From: a virus
Direction: 5' to 3' (one strand)
Length of the DNA stretch: 29,739 bases
IMG/VR virus record: IMGVR_UViG_3300022752_000281
Coordinates: 1 to 29,739 of that record
Every line of letters begins with the position of its first letter. Within the stretch, counting starts at the first letter, position 1. Below, one piece after another: positions 13,563 to 21,402 of the stretch. The position numbers and the translations under genes are program-made. The notes beneath the pieces were generated by a model that was not told where the DNA came from, made no database searches, and saw only the letters and a program-made list of their open reading frames with translations.

Positions 13563-15800
13563 ATGGCCGACACGCTCGGGGTTCGTCAAAGATTTCAAGA
13601 AATTCTTGAAGCTTCGCGGACCCAGGATAGATCTAAGCAAGCAACTACGTTAGTCGTACTTAGTCATATTCAGCAGATGACTCTGTTGATGATTAAGAAA
13701 GGGCTTACTTTTTATTGCGAACAAGACACGTATCGGTCTAGGTCAAGATTCATTGACGATCTTCTTACCTTAAATAAATTTGATATTAGACTTCCGTCTA
13801 TTATTAGGAACTTTTTAATTGATGGTTGCGGCCTCTTTTACTTTCGCCCTGACCCTAAGTTAAAGTATCAAATTTATTTTTTCCCCAAGGATCAATATCG
13901 TGTGTATCACGATGTAAATGGGAATATTGAAGAAGTTGTTATTATTTATAAATATAAAGTTCGTAACTCCAATCTTGGATTACCTTCTGAAATCTCAGGT
14001 CTGAACGAAAGGTACGTCCGGATTTCTATAACAGATTCAAAGATTGCCGAATTTGAATCCAACACAGAACTAAGTTTTGATTTAGAACCCGGCGGTGTGA
14101 TGACTGCCAATAATTCCAGGGAAAATACCCTAGGTTTTATTCCCGCCGTGGAGGTTTTAAACAAACCTGACAGTAGCGGCACCTCTGGTGAAGGTGAGTT
14201 TGAACCTTTTATGGAGCAGATTGTTTTACACGATACGCTTATTTCTAATATTGCTAAAAATATCGAGTTCTTTGGTAATCCGACTCTGATCAGTTCCCGC
14301 CCACGTAGTGATCTGGTCGAAGCTAATGACTCTGATCGCACTTTTCGTCCGACCATCAGTAGCCAGAGTGGGTTTGGTGGTAGGGACACTCCCTCAACTC
14401 GTGTTAGTGAACCTTTTGGTTCGCATGGAATGATCGGCGGTTTGCGTGTTCCTCGGATTATTGCAAATGTCGAACCTTCCGATCGGGTTGGTTACATGAC
14501 ACCAGACCCCGTTAACGGGGATATGAATCGTTGGGCACTTCTTCTTCGGGAAGAACTTCGTACAGCTCTTGGCGGTGTGGATGAGATTTCGGTTTCTGCC
14601 GGGGCTACTGCGACAGAAATTAAAGGTCTTATGGGTCGGGCTCAGGCCACGGCTCTTAGAAAAAATAAAAGTTTCCTTACTTATGGTTTCTGTAAGTTAC
14701 TGGAAATGGTGTTGTTCCACCAAGAACAGATGTTTAAAAAGAGCTTTGCTCTAGTTATTAAGCTTAAACCAGTAAAACCTGCTGCTGACGGTTCTGCAGA
14801 GGAAGCCACTAGGTTCTCATCAGATCAACGAAAGTTTGATGCAAAGCTGGATCAGTTGATGCGGGAGGCTTTATCTACGTCTTCCGTTCCTGAAGGTGTG
14901 TTTGGTCTACCTCCTGATGGGGATCGGACAGTTTCGTACCGATATCAAGGGGATGTTTACGAAGATACTGCATACGATATAAATCAAAAATCTATTGTTG
15001 TTCGGAACTTACAAGAGCTAGGTGTTGACAGCGTGGAAGCGTTGCGATACCTGTTCCCAGATAAGACTGATACCGAACGTGAGGAAATGCTAAAAGGATT
15101 TCCTTTTAGAATGATTCAACAAACTCAAAGCGCATTCCAACAATTTTTAGTATTATTATCACAGATGTTGCAAACGCCACATCCACTTGCTCCGGATCAG
15201 CCACTAGGTGCAGATCCAAGATTAAATTTGACGCCCTTGTTATATAGGACGTTCGACCACCTTGCGCAAGAACTAACCTACTCGGGTAGCTATGAGCCAG
15301 CAGATCCAAGCTTCAATCCCGAGCCCGGTAGCCCCGGCGGTAGCAGCCCCCCAGGCGGCGCCCTCGGACCAGGGCTCAACCGCCTACCCCCAGTGGGTGG
15401 CGCAAACCAGTACCCCGGCGGTAGCTTCGGTACCTACGCTCCAAGCGCCGTCGCAGGCGCAACAGGGTACGGGCCTTTCTACCAGCAACCAGTACAACCA
15501 GTATCCGTCCGCGTCCTCCCCGTCGAATCCGTGGGAAGCAGCGATGGGCAGCCTGGAGCGGGTGGTCTCACGAATGTCCCCCTTCCCCAGCCAAACAGCA
15601 CAGTCTCCGCAGTACCAAACAACGGCGCAGGCTACTCCTCAGTACAGTCCGAATTTACAGGGCCAACCCTGGGCTTATCAAGCCCCTACGGCAGCGCCGA
15701 CCTACTCCAACAACGCATCTACGACCCAAACTTCCTCACCGACTTCTACGGTAGGACAACAAACCCCCCAGCTAAGCGCCGCAACCGTTCAGGTCGTTAA
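13563..15800 (+). CDS. Portal protein
   Basis: This 745-residue protein forms the dodecameric ring at the head vertex, through which terminase packages DNA. The recognisable portal features are an N-terminal helical part, a mixed alpha/beta middle (FYFRPDPKLKYQIYFFPKDQY), and the stem/crown-like RTALGGVDEISVSAGATATEIKGLMGRAQA near 335-365. Size and gene order (terminase, portal, scaffold, capsid) fit N4-type portals. The last 169 residues (from about 577) are a Pro/Gly/Ser/Gln-rich tail encoded entirely inside the overlapping scaffold frame. The core before this tail is about 575 residues. The tail ends in a basic KRRNRSGR. Confidence 0.87.
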   Translation: MADTLGVRQRFQEILEASRTQDRSKQATTLVVLSHIQQMTLLMIKKGLTFYCEQDTYRSRSRFIDDLLTLNKFDIRLPSIIRNFLIDGCGLFYFRPDPKLKYQIYFFPKDQYRVYHDVNGNIEEVVIIYKYKVRNSNLGLPSEISGLNERYVRISITDSKIAEFESNTELSFDLEPGGVMTANNSRENTLGFIPAVEVLNKPDSSGTSGEGEFEPFMEQIVLHDTLISNIAKNIEFFGNPTLISSRPRSDLVEANDSDRTFRPTISSQSGFGGRDTPSTRVSEPFGSHGMIGGLRVPRIIANVEPSDRVGYMTPDPVNGDMNRWALLLREELRTALGGVDEISVSAGATATEIKGLMGRAQATALRKNKSFLTYGFCKLLEMVLFHQEQMFKKSFALVIKLKPVKPAADGSAEEATRFSSDQRKFDAKLDQLMREALSTSSVPEGVFGLPPDGDRTVSYRYQGDVYEDTAYDINQKSIVVRNLQELGVDSVEALRYLFPDKTDTEREEMLKGFPFRMIQQTQSAFQQFLVLLSQMLQTPHPLAPDQPLGADPRLNLTPLLYRTFDHLAQELTYSGSYEPADPSFNPEPGSPGGSSPPGGALGPGLNRLPPVGGANQYPGGSFGTYAPSAVAGATGYGPFYQQPVQPVSVRVLPVESVGSSDGQPGAGGLTNVPLPQPNSTVSAVPNNGAGYSSVQSEFTGPTLGLSSPYGSADLLQQRIYDPNFLTDFYGRTTNPPAKRRNRSGR

Positions 15801-16212
15801 CCACTTCGGTATCGAAGCTCCTGGGATTCTTAACCAATATTCCGTAACTCTGGAAGATGCTCTGATCGCTCAAAATGAGCGGATGGAAGCCATCGCTGCC
15901 CGTGGTTCTGCCATGGAGCATATCTTGACTGATCCGGATCAGTTGGCCGACTACACGAATCGCTTCTTCACCGAAGTGTACCCTGTGGACGCCGACGAGA
16001 CCTCCTACCAGCCTCAAGCGGGTTATCAACCCCGTTATGACATGCCTGCCGTTCCTGCCTCTGCTGGCGGCCCTGTGCGTCAAGATCCCGGCACTCAGTG
16101 GGAAGGTTTCTCCAACACCATGAATCAAAACCCCGAACAGGCGTGGCGATTCTTGAGCCAAATGAGCCCTGACGCTTTCCGTCAGAAGCTCCTGTTCCTG
16201 GATGCTGCTTGA
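15292..16212 (+). CDS. Capsid scaffolding protein
   Basis: The 306-residue protein has a disordered Gln/Pro/Ser/Thr/Ala-rich N-terminal half (residues 1-169) and a helical acidic C-terminal half ending PEQAWRFLSQMSPDAFRQKL. Helical C-termini that bind the coat are usual in scaffolds, and the gene lies between portal and capsid protein. The ATG has only a weak Shine-Dalgarno (GGGTAG). The first 509 bases overlap the portal gene in a different frame. It should guide capsid protein assembly and then leave the head. The role is inferred from position and composition. Confidence 0.8.
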   Translation: MSQQIQASIPSPVAPAVAAPQAAPSDQGSTAYPQWVAQTSTPAVASVPTLQAPSQAQQGTGLSTSNQYNQYPSASSPSNPWEAAMGSLERVVSRMSPFPSQTAQSPQYQTTAQATPQYSPNLQGQPWAYQAPTAAPTYSNNASTTQTSSPTSTVGQQTPQLSAATVQVVNHFGIEAPGILNQYSVTLEDALIAQNERMEAIAARGSAMEHILTDPDQLADYTNRFFTEVYPVDADETSYQPQAGYQPRYDMPAVPASAGGPVRQDPGTQWEGFSNTMNQNPEQAWRFLSQMSPDAFRQKLLFLDAA

Positions 16213-16235
16213 TAGCTTCCGTTGAATAAAAAATA

Positions 16236-16276
16236 AACCCTAGTTCGCTTAAAACACGAATTAGGGTTATTTTTTT
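16236..16276 (+). terminator. Rho-independent terminator after the scaffold gene
   Basis: The arms AACCCTA-G-TTCG and CGAA-T-TAGGGTT form a long stem around the loop CTTAAAACA, followed by ATTTTTTT. The upstream side is A-rich (AATAAAAAATA), so it might also work on the other strand. It separates the portal/scaffold unit from the small genes before the capsid gene and would let capsid genes be transcribed separately. Confidence 0.9.
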
Positions 16277-16300
16277 ATACCGCAACTTGCAAGTTTTGTT

Positions 16301-16474
16301 ATGGCTCCCTTTAAATCAGAAGCTCAACGTAAACTTTTTTACGCAAAAGCCGAACGTGGGGAAATTCCTGAGTCTACCGTCCGGGAATATGAGCACGAAA
16401 CCCACGGGAATCTACCTGAACACGTCAAAGCAAAAAAGAAAACCCAGAAGTATACTGAAAATAAAGGATCCTGA
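16301..16474 (+). CDS. Small phage protein of the KSEAQRKLFYAKAERG type
   Basis: The 57-residue product starts MAPFKSEAQRKLFYAKAERG, then has EIPESTVREYEHETHG and a Lys-rich end. Small proteins with this pattern are recurrent in tailed phages, close to structural genes; their function is not known to me. A longer overlapping frame starting at 16287 gives a sequence without family resemblance and is rejected. The start lies 24 bases after the terminator T-run. Its end carries the AAAGGA Shine-Dalgarno of the next gene. Confidence 0.8.
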   Translation: MAPFKSEAQRKLFYAKAERGEIPESTVREYEHETHGNLPEHVKAKKKTQKYTENKGS

Positions 16475-16476
16475 TC

Positions 16477-16659
16477 ATGGTTCAACATATAGGACACTCT
16501 CGGCGTCGTTCCGAGCCTAATTCTCCAGAGCTTATTGCTCAAATTGAAGCATTGCAAGCCGAATTAGCTGCATTTAAGAACGAATATCAAACCGATATGA
16601 CAAATGTTGCTTTAGATATGGCTAAAATTGATGAAAAAGCAACTCCACCTGTTGCTTAA
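16477..16659 (+). CDS. Small helical protein
   Basis: This 60-residue protein has a basic N-terminus (GHSRRRSEP) and a helix with heptad-like spacing (ELIAQIEALQAELAAFKNEYQ) that could form a short coiled coil. The start is two bases after the previous stop and has an AAAGGA Shine-Dalgarno about 8 bases upstream. It is followed by an AT-rich gap holding a TATAAT. No function is recognised. Confidence 0.7.
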   Translation: MVQHIGHSRRRSEPNSPELIAQIEALQAELAAFKNEYQTDMTNVALDMAKIDEKATPPVA

Positions 16660-16670
16660 TTTGCTGTAAG

Positions 16671-16676
16671 TATAAT
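16671..16676 (+). promoter_or_regulatory. Possible -10 box (TATAAT)
   Basis: A consensus TATAAT lies 25 bases before the GTG at 16702 in a short intergenic gap. There is no clear -35 at 16-18 bases. It may start a transcript for the gene at 16702 and perhaps the capsid gene. Confidence 0.3.
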
Positions 16677-16701
16677 TTAAGTAGCCCTAAGCACGAATCT
16701 C

Positions 16702-17517
16702 GTGGGTTACATTTCGCTGGTCAATTATAAGTACGATACAGGCCCACATCAACTTCAAGGTGGGCCTAATCATACAGATGATAATCTTCTACTTACTCAA
16801 AAATATCTAATAGTTTCTAGTGGGTACATTGATTCGTTAGGAAATCAAGTTTCTTGGTACGGAGTTAATGACGTAGGCAACGATTATGGGCGTCCTGTTA
16901 TTGGACCTCCTAATTCTGGTGCTTATGTAGTAGATGCTTGGCGAGCTGTACCTACTGCTGTCTCTGGCTTTTGGTCTGACTACGATTATAAATATTATTC
17001 ACCTAGTGGTGAACTGAGCATATATAACGGTTTCCGTGGATATACCACCCAGACGATTGCAAATGCGAAAGTTTTAACTTCTTATAACCCGCAATACGGT
17101 GTGCGGGATATGGGAGCCTATACCTATTACGGCGGGTACGCACCCTCGACTCAAACATACGATCCCTATAACACACCTGCTTCTTTAACTACTTCGGAAG
17201 GTACTACGGGTGGCGGTGTTAGTCACCCACGTCACATGGGTGCTCTGTTAACTACAGAAGCTGTTGCAGGAGCAACTACAGGATCTCGTACCGAGTGGGT
17301 ATATAACCCTCCGGTTTACTGTCAGACTTTTACCGAAAGTTACTATACGGGTATTCCCGGTTTTATGGGCGCTCCGACTCACTACATGTATCGAGGTAAG
17401 TCCTCTAGGTATGCTTTTAACCTAGGTTCTATTTACGGCGTGGGTGGTGAGGGTATTCGCGCTCTTCCTCATCGGTTTAGCCCTTCAGTCAATAGTAGTA
17501 ATCAGAAAAGCATTTAA
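16702..17517 (+). CDS. Tyr/Gly-rich protein, candidate virion component
   Basis: The 271-residue protein is unusually rich in Tyr, Gly, Ser, Thr and Pro (for example YTYYGGYAPSTQTYDPYNTP), with few charged residues. This resembles beta-structured surface or fibre proteins. No membrane segment or catalytic motif is seen. It starts at GTG with a weak Shine-Dalgarno. It lies just upstream of the capsid gene, where phages often place decoration or protease genes; no protease motif is present. The family is not recognised. Confidence 0.65.
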   Translation: MGYISLVNYKYDTGPHQLQGGPNHTDDNLLLTQKYLIVSSGYIDSLGNQVSWYGVNDVGNDYGRPVIGPPNSGAYVVDAWRAVPTAVSGFWSDYDYKYYSPSGELSIYNGFRGYTTQTIANAKVLTSYNPQYGVRDMGAYTYYGGYAPSTQTYDPYNTPASLTTSEGTTGGGVSHPRHMGALLTTEAVAGATTGSRTEWVYNPPVYCQTFTESYYTGIPGFMGAPTHYMYRGKSSRYAFNLGSIYGVGGEGIRALPHRFSPSVNSSNQKSI

Positions 17518-17570
17518 CGCTATAAACGCGACAAGTAGTACACTAGTTACATAAAAACAATTTAAAATAA

Positions 17571-17611
17571 GGGAGTAATTTCGCGGAGATTGACGCTTTG
17601 TTCGTCAAATG
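17571..17611 (+). promoter_or_regulatory. Capsid start with a hairpin between Shine-Dalgarno and ATG
   Basis: The proposed capsid ATG (17609-17611) has GGAG at 17585-17588, 20 bases away, normally too far. Between them GACG-CTTTGTT-CGTC (17592-17606) can fold, which would bring GGAG to about 5 bases from the ATG. A second GGGAG at 17571-17575 is too distant for this ATG. The start choice depends on the exon reconstruction. Confidence 0.45.
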
Positions 17612-19992
17612 GCGCTCATAGGCTGAGAGGCTTATGCAGTATCGGGTGAATTGCTGGAACCCTTCCCTTTAGCACAGCTAAATCAGGCTTATCCTGAGAA
17701 CCTTGACAATTAGAGCCGACTTATGTCGGAAGAATTTACAGCTTAGGGTGTGCGCCTAAGTTGAGGGAATCAGCAGCCAAGCCGCATGGGAACGTGCGGA
17801 AGGTTCAGAGACTAGATTGTACGATCCAGAACGGATTATGAGAATCCACGAGCGCCCGACACCCTACCTATGAGGGTGATGATATAGTCCGAGCTGCATC
17901 AATGGTAAAGATGCAGAACTAGGGGATAAAGAGCCTCTAGGATAACACAACTGCGACAATGATTTTCCGAAGTTGCTCGGCGCAGAACTCTACCGGCCTT
18001 AAAAACATCTGTCTAACCCTCTAACAGACAGATCGTTGTGTGGGGCGCCCACGGTGAAAGCTGTGGGGCAATACCCGTCAAATTCGGTGAACCCTTGAGG
18101 ATGGGAATACCGAGCCAAGCCCTTTATGGGAAGGTGTAGAGCCTGTACGGCGGGCTCCGTAGCATGTAGAATCATGCCGGAGAAGATACAGGGAGTGATT
18201 GGATGACAAAGGTAACTAGAGATGAAGTGCGTTCTTTTCTCATCGGAACTTTGTTAGGAGATTGCTACGCTTCGCCAACTTATCAATGGCAGTGGAGTAA
18301 TACCGAACAAAATTATGTTGAGTGGAAAGCAAGTTTTATCCGAAGATACCTTGGTGCGTCTTGCCAAGTTTTAGAGTCTAAAGACTCTACTTGTGCAAAC
18401 GGTTTTATGTACCGTTTTGCGTTGTGTTCAAACAAAGGTCGTCTTCGTATTTACCGTAATTGGTTTTATGCTAAAGACGGCAAAAAACACATAACAAAAC
18501 GTATTCGTCATTTTGACCATCCTTTGGGACTTGCGGTCTTAATTCTTGACCAAGGTTCTTGTAGGGGCGGACTCACAAAAGACTATAAAACCGGCAATAC
18601 GTACTACCGAAAACCTACGGTACGCATTCACTTAAACGCTTATCCCGAAGAGGAACTTGTTCTTTTTCAACAGGCGCTTAAGACTAACTTTGATTTAACC
18701 ACGACTCTTCAAAAAAAGAGATCCGGTAAATCTGATGGTCTTATAGATGTGTATTTTGGGACAACGGAAACGCAAAAACTTTGGACGCTCATTAAACCTT
18801 GGGTACCTGATTTAGTTTTTGCTCGTAAAAAATTTCATCCACTCATCATCCAGACTACAAACGCTAAATACGTACAACGTCAGAGAGGCTGTGCGTTAGA
18901 TTAGCGGCAGTGAAAACTGTAGTAGTAGAGCACCCGGCTTACGTTGTAGAGATGGCTGCGGAACCTGTGGTTGTTCATGATTTCTCAAAACAACCAGGGC
19001 AAACCGTGCAACTTGATCGTTACAGGTTCTGGGGAAACCCAGGAAGTAAGGAGTCACGTGAACGTACTGCAGAGCAAACCATCGGTACTGCTAGCAGCCG
19101 TAACATCGTTAAGGATAAGGTACTTGTAACTCTTCGTGAGTATACAGGTCCTGCAGATCCTAACGATCCTACACAGGCTAGCACTTTCAAGATCGCACGT
19201 GAGACACTGATTACCGCTCAGCGTTTGCTGCTCGATACCGGTAACCTTACTGCGTTCCACCAATCCATTGGTAGCCTCACCCTTTTGGATGACTATCGCC
19301 GGTGGCGCGATCGGGTGTTCATCAACGAACTCCTGAAAGCTGTTTCTAAGGGCAAGTCTTCAGATACCCAAGGTGGTTACTACTACCCTGGCGATTTGGC
19401 TGTTGGTTCTTTGACCTACACCAACTCTGAGCAAGCCAAGTTTGACGTTAAGGATGACCTTCTTCGGGTGGTCAAGTCCCTGCGTAAGCGTAATACCCCC
19501 ACCTACCAAGATGGGTTCTACCGCTGCGTTTGCGATCCTACCTTCCTGATGCACCTGCGTCAGAACTCTGACTTCCGTGAGGTGGCTCGCTACCCCGGCA
19601 ACGGTCAGATCAATCCCCTCATGTCAGCTATGCAGCCTAATGCTGCTATCTACATGGGTCAAGGTTTCGGCCAAGCTACTTTCGTGGCTGGCGAACCCAT
19701 CATGCCTACTGGTTTCGTTTTTGAAGGTGTGCGATTCTTTGAATCCACCAACATGCCTTCTCAAACTGCTGCGGCAACTATCGGTGGTACTGCGTCTACT
19801 TACGACAGTGCAATCGGTATGTTCTTCGGTCCTCAGGCTGTTGGTGTTGGCATCGGTGGCAATAATGCCCAAGTGTTGCTCAACAACAACGACGATTTCA
19901 GCCGTTTCATCATGATGATTTGGAGCCTGTACGCAGGTTTTGAACTTCTGAACGCTGACTTCGTGTCTGTTGCCTACTCATTCAACGTTTGA
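17609..19992 (+). CDS. Major capsid protein, gene split by two group I introns
   Basis: The body (18907-19992) is an N4-gp56-like major capsid protein: DRYRFWGNPGSKESRE, TLREYTGP, YRRWRDRVFINELLK, a P-loop-free FYRCVCDPTFLMHLRQNS and GVRFFESTNMP are in the family order. No ribosome site precedes the apparent GTG at 18910, and the frame there runs straight out of an intron. I propose exon 1 = 17609-17624 (16 bases), exon 2 = 17956-17999 (44 bases) and exon 3 from about 18907. Exons 1 and 2 encode MALIGYNDFPKLLGAELYRP, in frame, joined to about 362 residues, for about 382 in total. Exon edges could shift by a few bases. It forms the capsid shell with the scaffold. Confidence 0.8.
17625..17955 (+). 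ncRNA. Group I intron 1 (no ORF)
   Basis: The core is clear. P1 pairs exon CATAGGCT (17617-17624) with guide GGCTTATG (17629-17636), closing with the required U.G. ATCAGCAGCCAAGCC (P4-like) leads to the P6 hairpin CCGCA/TGCGG (17782-17799). AAGGTTCAGAGACTA (17800-17814) is the classic P7 region, matched by GATATAGTCC (17881-17890). P8 is GGATT/AATCC (17833-17847). P9 hairpins CTGCATC/GATGCAG and CTAGGGG/CCTCTAG follow. The 3' end is put at G17955 because only this choice, or G17961, keeps the capsid frame. About 331 bases, IA-like, with no endonuclease gene. Confidence 0.87.
18000..18906 (+). ncRNA. Group I intron 2 with endonuclease gene
   Basis: A second, unrelated group I core follows after a 44-base exon. 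TACCGAGCCAAGCCC with GGGAAGGTGTAGAG gives P4-P6. P7 pairs CCTGTA (18142-18147) with TACAGG (18187-18192). P8 is CTCCG/CGGAG (18155-18182) enclosing GCATG/CATGC. Upstream hairpins are ATCTGTCT/AGACAGAT (18007-18033) and CCCAC/GTGGG (18048-18067). The P1 guide may be GGGC at 18043-18046, pairing with exon GCCT (17996-17999). The endonuclease gene lies after P7, in the P9 region. The 5' edge is 17999/18000 or 18000/18001; the 3' edge is a G between 18904 and 18912. Confidence 0.82.
18203..18904 (+). CDS. LAGLIDADG homing endonuclease in intron 2
   Basis: The 233-residue product carries two LAGLIDADG-type motifs, FLIGTLLGDC (12-21) and LGLAVLILDQGS (around 108-119), so it should act as a monomer with two half-sites. 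The Lys/Arg-rich beta regions between them fit the DNA-binding saddle, and GKSDGLIDVYFGTTETQKLWTLIKPWV is typical of the second domain. It would cut intron-less capsid genes and spread the intron. The Shine-Dalgarno GGGAG (18191-18195) overlaps the 3' strand of intron helix P7. In both motifs the acidic metal-binding residue is retained (D20, D117). It stops two to eight bases before exon 3. Confidence 0.92.
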   Translation: MTKVTRDEVRSFLIGTLLGDCYASPTYQWQWSNTEQNYVEWKASFIRRYLGASCQVLESKDSTCANGFMYRFALCSNKGRLRIYRNWFYAKDGKKHITKRIRHFDHPLGLAVLILDQGSCRGGLTKDYKTGNTYYRKPTVRIHLNAYPEEELVLFQQALKTNFDLTTTLQKKRSGKSDGLIDVYFGTTETQKLWTLIKPWVPDLVFARKKFHPLIIQTTNAKYVQRQRGCALD

Positions 19993-20006
19993 GGAGGTAA
20001 TTAACC

Positions 20007-20876
20007 ATGACTACTAACGCTAATCAGATTCAAGTTTCCAAAATCTATCCTGGGAACTACACCAACGTTCTTCGTTACTGGCACGACGAAAAGTCTTTCC
20101 AGTTCCGTAACCAGAACGATACCGAAACCACCTACAGCAACCAGCCTATTGGCGGTCCTGTCGGCGTGGTGTTCCAACCTGGCTGGATTGCCCAACAAGC
20201 TATTGGCTACGTCGATCTGTCGTTCCAAGCTTTGGGTACCAATCAAATCGACTATTACACCCAGGCTTATAGCTCGGGTCTAAATGGTGCTAATGTCGCG
20301 TTCACCAACGCCGCTGTGATCATCCCTTCTCCGGATGCTTACAAGGATGTTCGTGCCGACATTACTGACGGTGTTAAGGTACCTTCTGGTGCTTATGTGT
20401 ATCGTCTATCCGTTCGTGTTGACGGCGGCGACGTGATCAGCAGCGGTGTTGGTGGCGGTACTACTACTCCCACTCTGGGCCTTGGCCCCGCTGTGGGTGT
20501 TGGTCTTAATACCACGCCTTCTGCTTCTGGTTTCTTTGTTACCCTTGCTGGTAGCAACAGCCGTATTGCTAACGGCTCCTTCAGCACCAATAACGTGTGG
20601 AACAGTTCTACTCTGTATCGGACTGGTACCGAAACTCAGTATAAGCTGTTTGCCGTTACCAACCTTGGTGGTGCCGCAGCTTCCGGTCTGGCTCAAGCCT
20701 CCGGTGTGTTCGATCCTCGGGCTGCTAACGGCAGGCTCAGTGGCAAGAACAAGGCTCTGGCTGTTTGCGAAGTCTGCTGGGTTCTGGCTGACGACGCTCC
20801 CGGTCGTGACGATCTGGCCCTCCAACCTGCTGGTTTGGTGGAGTCAAACGTTTACACCTCTACCGTTCCTGCTTGA
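20007..20876 (+). CDS. Major structural or decoration protein after the capsid gene
   Basis: The 289-residue protein is rich in Gly, Ala, Thr, Val, Asn and Tyr and is predicted to be mainly beta. It has a strong Shine-Dalgarno (GAGGAGG, about 9 bases before ATG) and frequent use of C-ending codons, like the capsid gene, suggesting abundant synthesis. It is followed directly by a strong terminator, which closes the capsid transcription unit. A decoration protein or tail-tube-like protein is possible. I recognise no specific family. Confidence 0.72.
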   Translation: MTTNANQIQVSKIYPGNYTNVLRYWHDEKSFQFRNQNDTETTYSNQPIGGPVGVVFQPGWIAQQAIGYVDLSFQALGTNQIDYYTQAYSSGLNGANVAFTNAAVIIPSPDAYKDVRADITDGVKVPSGAYVYRLSVRVDGGDVISSGVGGGTTTPTLGLGPAVGVGLNTTPSASGFFVTLAGSNSRIANGSFSTNNVWNSSTLYRTGTETQYKLFAVTNLGGAAASGLAQASGVFDPRAANGRLSGKNKALAVCEVCWVLADDAPGRDDLALQPAGLVESNVYTSTVPA

Positions 20877-20920
20877 TCTTTTTAGATCAAATAATGCCCC
20901 CTCTTCGGAGGGGGTTTTTT
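20873..20920 (+). terminator. Rho-independent terminator of the capsid unit
   Basis: A short hairpin TTGATC/GATCAA (20873-20890) covers the stop codon. Then comes the main terminator, CCCCCTC-TTCG-GAGGGGG (20897-20914) with a stable UUCG tetraloop, followed by TTTTTT. The last T is two bases before the end of the convergent minus-strand gene. Confidence 0.93.
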
Positions 20921-21380
20921 ATTGGTTTGCTATTTTTTGACGATTTAAAAAGTCTTGTATTTGTTGCAACCTAGTGTTTGGATTTTGACTTAAGTTGGAT
21001 GCCCCGCGAAGTTCAGGATTCAATGCATCTGCTGCTTTGTATGCCCACTCCATGGGATTTAAATAGTCTGCTCCTGCAGCTCCTGCTTCGATTACACGAG
21101 GATTTACGCCTCTCCCATAAAGCGGATCAATACCAATAGTTTCTTTTATCTTTTGTTTATTTAAAGCTTCGGCTGCCATTCTTAATAATCCTGGAGCTGA
21201 CGTGGCGGCAGCACCTACAGGCGTGTATGCCGTTATTCCTGCTCCTAAACCTGAAGCCGCTCGGATAGCCGCTTGTGGTGTAGAGATACCAGCGTCTTTA
21301 GCTCTGCCAAATTCAGCAACAGTGTTTAATACATCAAGACCTGGACCCGCTAACTTACCTAACCAACTTGGAATACCCAT
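20919..21380 (-). CDS. Unrecognised Gly/Ala-rich protein
   Basis: This 153-residue protein has an Ala/Gly-rich middle (AAIRAASGLGAGITAYTPVGAAA) that might be membrane-active, and a hydrophilic Asn/Gln-rich end. The N-terminus (MGIPSWLGKLAGPGLDVLNT) is amphipathic. It is alone on the minus strand between plus-strand virion genes, ends against the capsid terminator, and is divergent from the HhH gene with a symmetrical promoter-like region. Holin and minor virion protein are both possible. No family is recognised. Confidence 0.65.
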   Translation of the reverse strand: MGIPSWLGKLAGPGLDVLNTVAEFGRAKDAGISTPQAAIRAASGLGAGITAYTPVGAAATSAPGLLRMAAEALNKQKIKETIGIDPLYGRGVNPRVIEAGAAGADYLNPMEWAYKAADALNPELRGASNLSQNPNTRLQQIQDFLNRQKIANQ

Positions 21381-21402
21381 TTTTTCTAAAACACCTACCT
21401 AA

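Noticed and set aside
13946-14389. 147-residue minus-strand frame inside the portal gene
   Set aside because: It is antisense to conserved portal sequence, with shadow-like composition and no ribosome site.
16287-16520. 77-residue frame overlapping the small genes at 16301 and 16477
   Set aside because: It is another frame of two better-supported genes; the frame at 16301 encodes the recurrent KSEAQRKLFYAKAERG pattern.
17571-17621. Frame reading GSNFAEIDALFVKWRS upstream of intron 1
   Set aside because: It looks protein-like, but has no ATG, GTG or usable TTG start after the TAA at 17568 and hits TAG at 17619-17621, before the splice site.
18910-19992. Capsid protein starting at the GTG at 18910
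   Set aside because: No Shine-Dalgarno precedes it, the frame begins directly at the end of a group I intron, and an in-frame N-terminus is found in the upstream exons.
20406-20940. Long frames on both strands over the structural gene at 20007
   Set aside because: They come from the codon bias of the abundant structural gene; the translations are low-complexity Leu/Val- or Ser/Thr-rich and cross the terminator.
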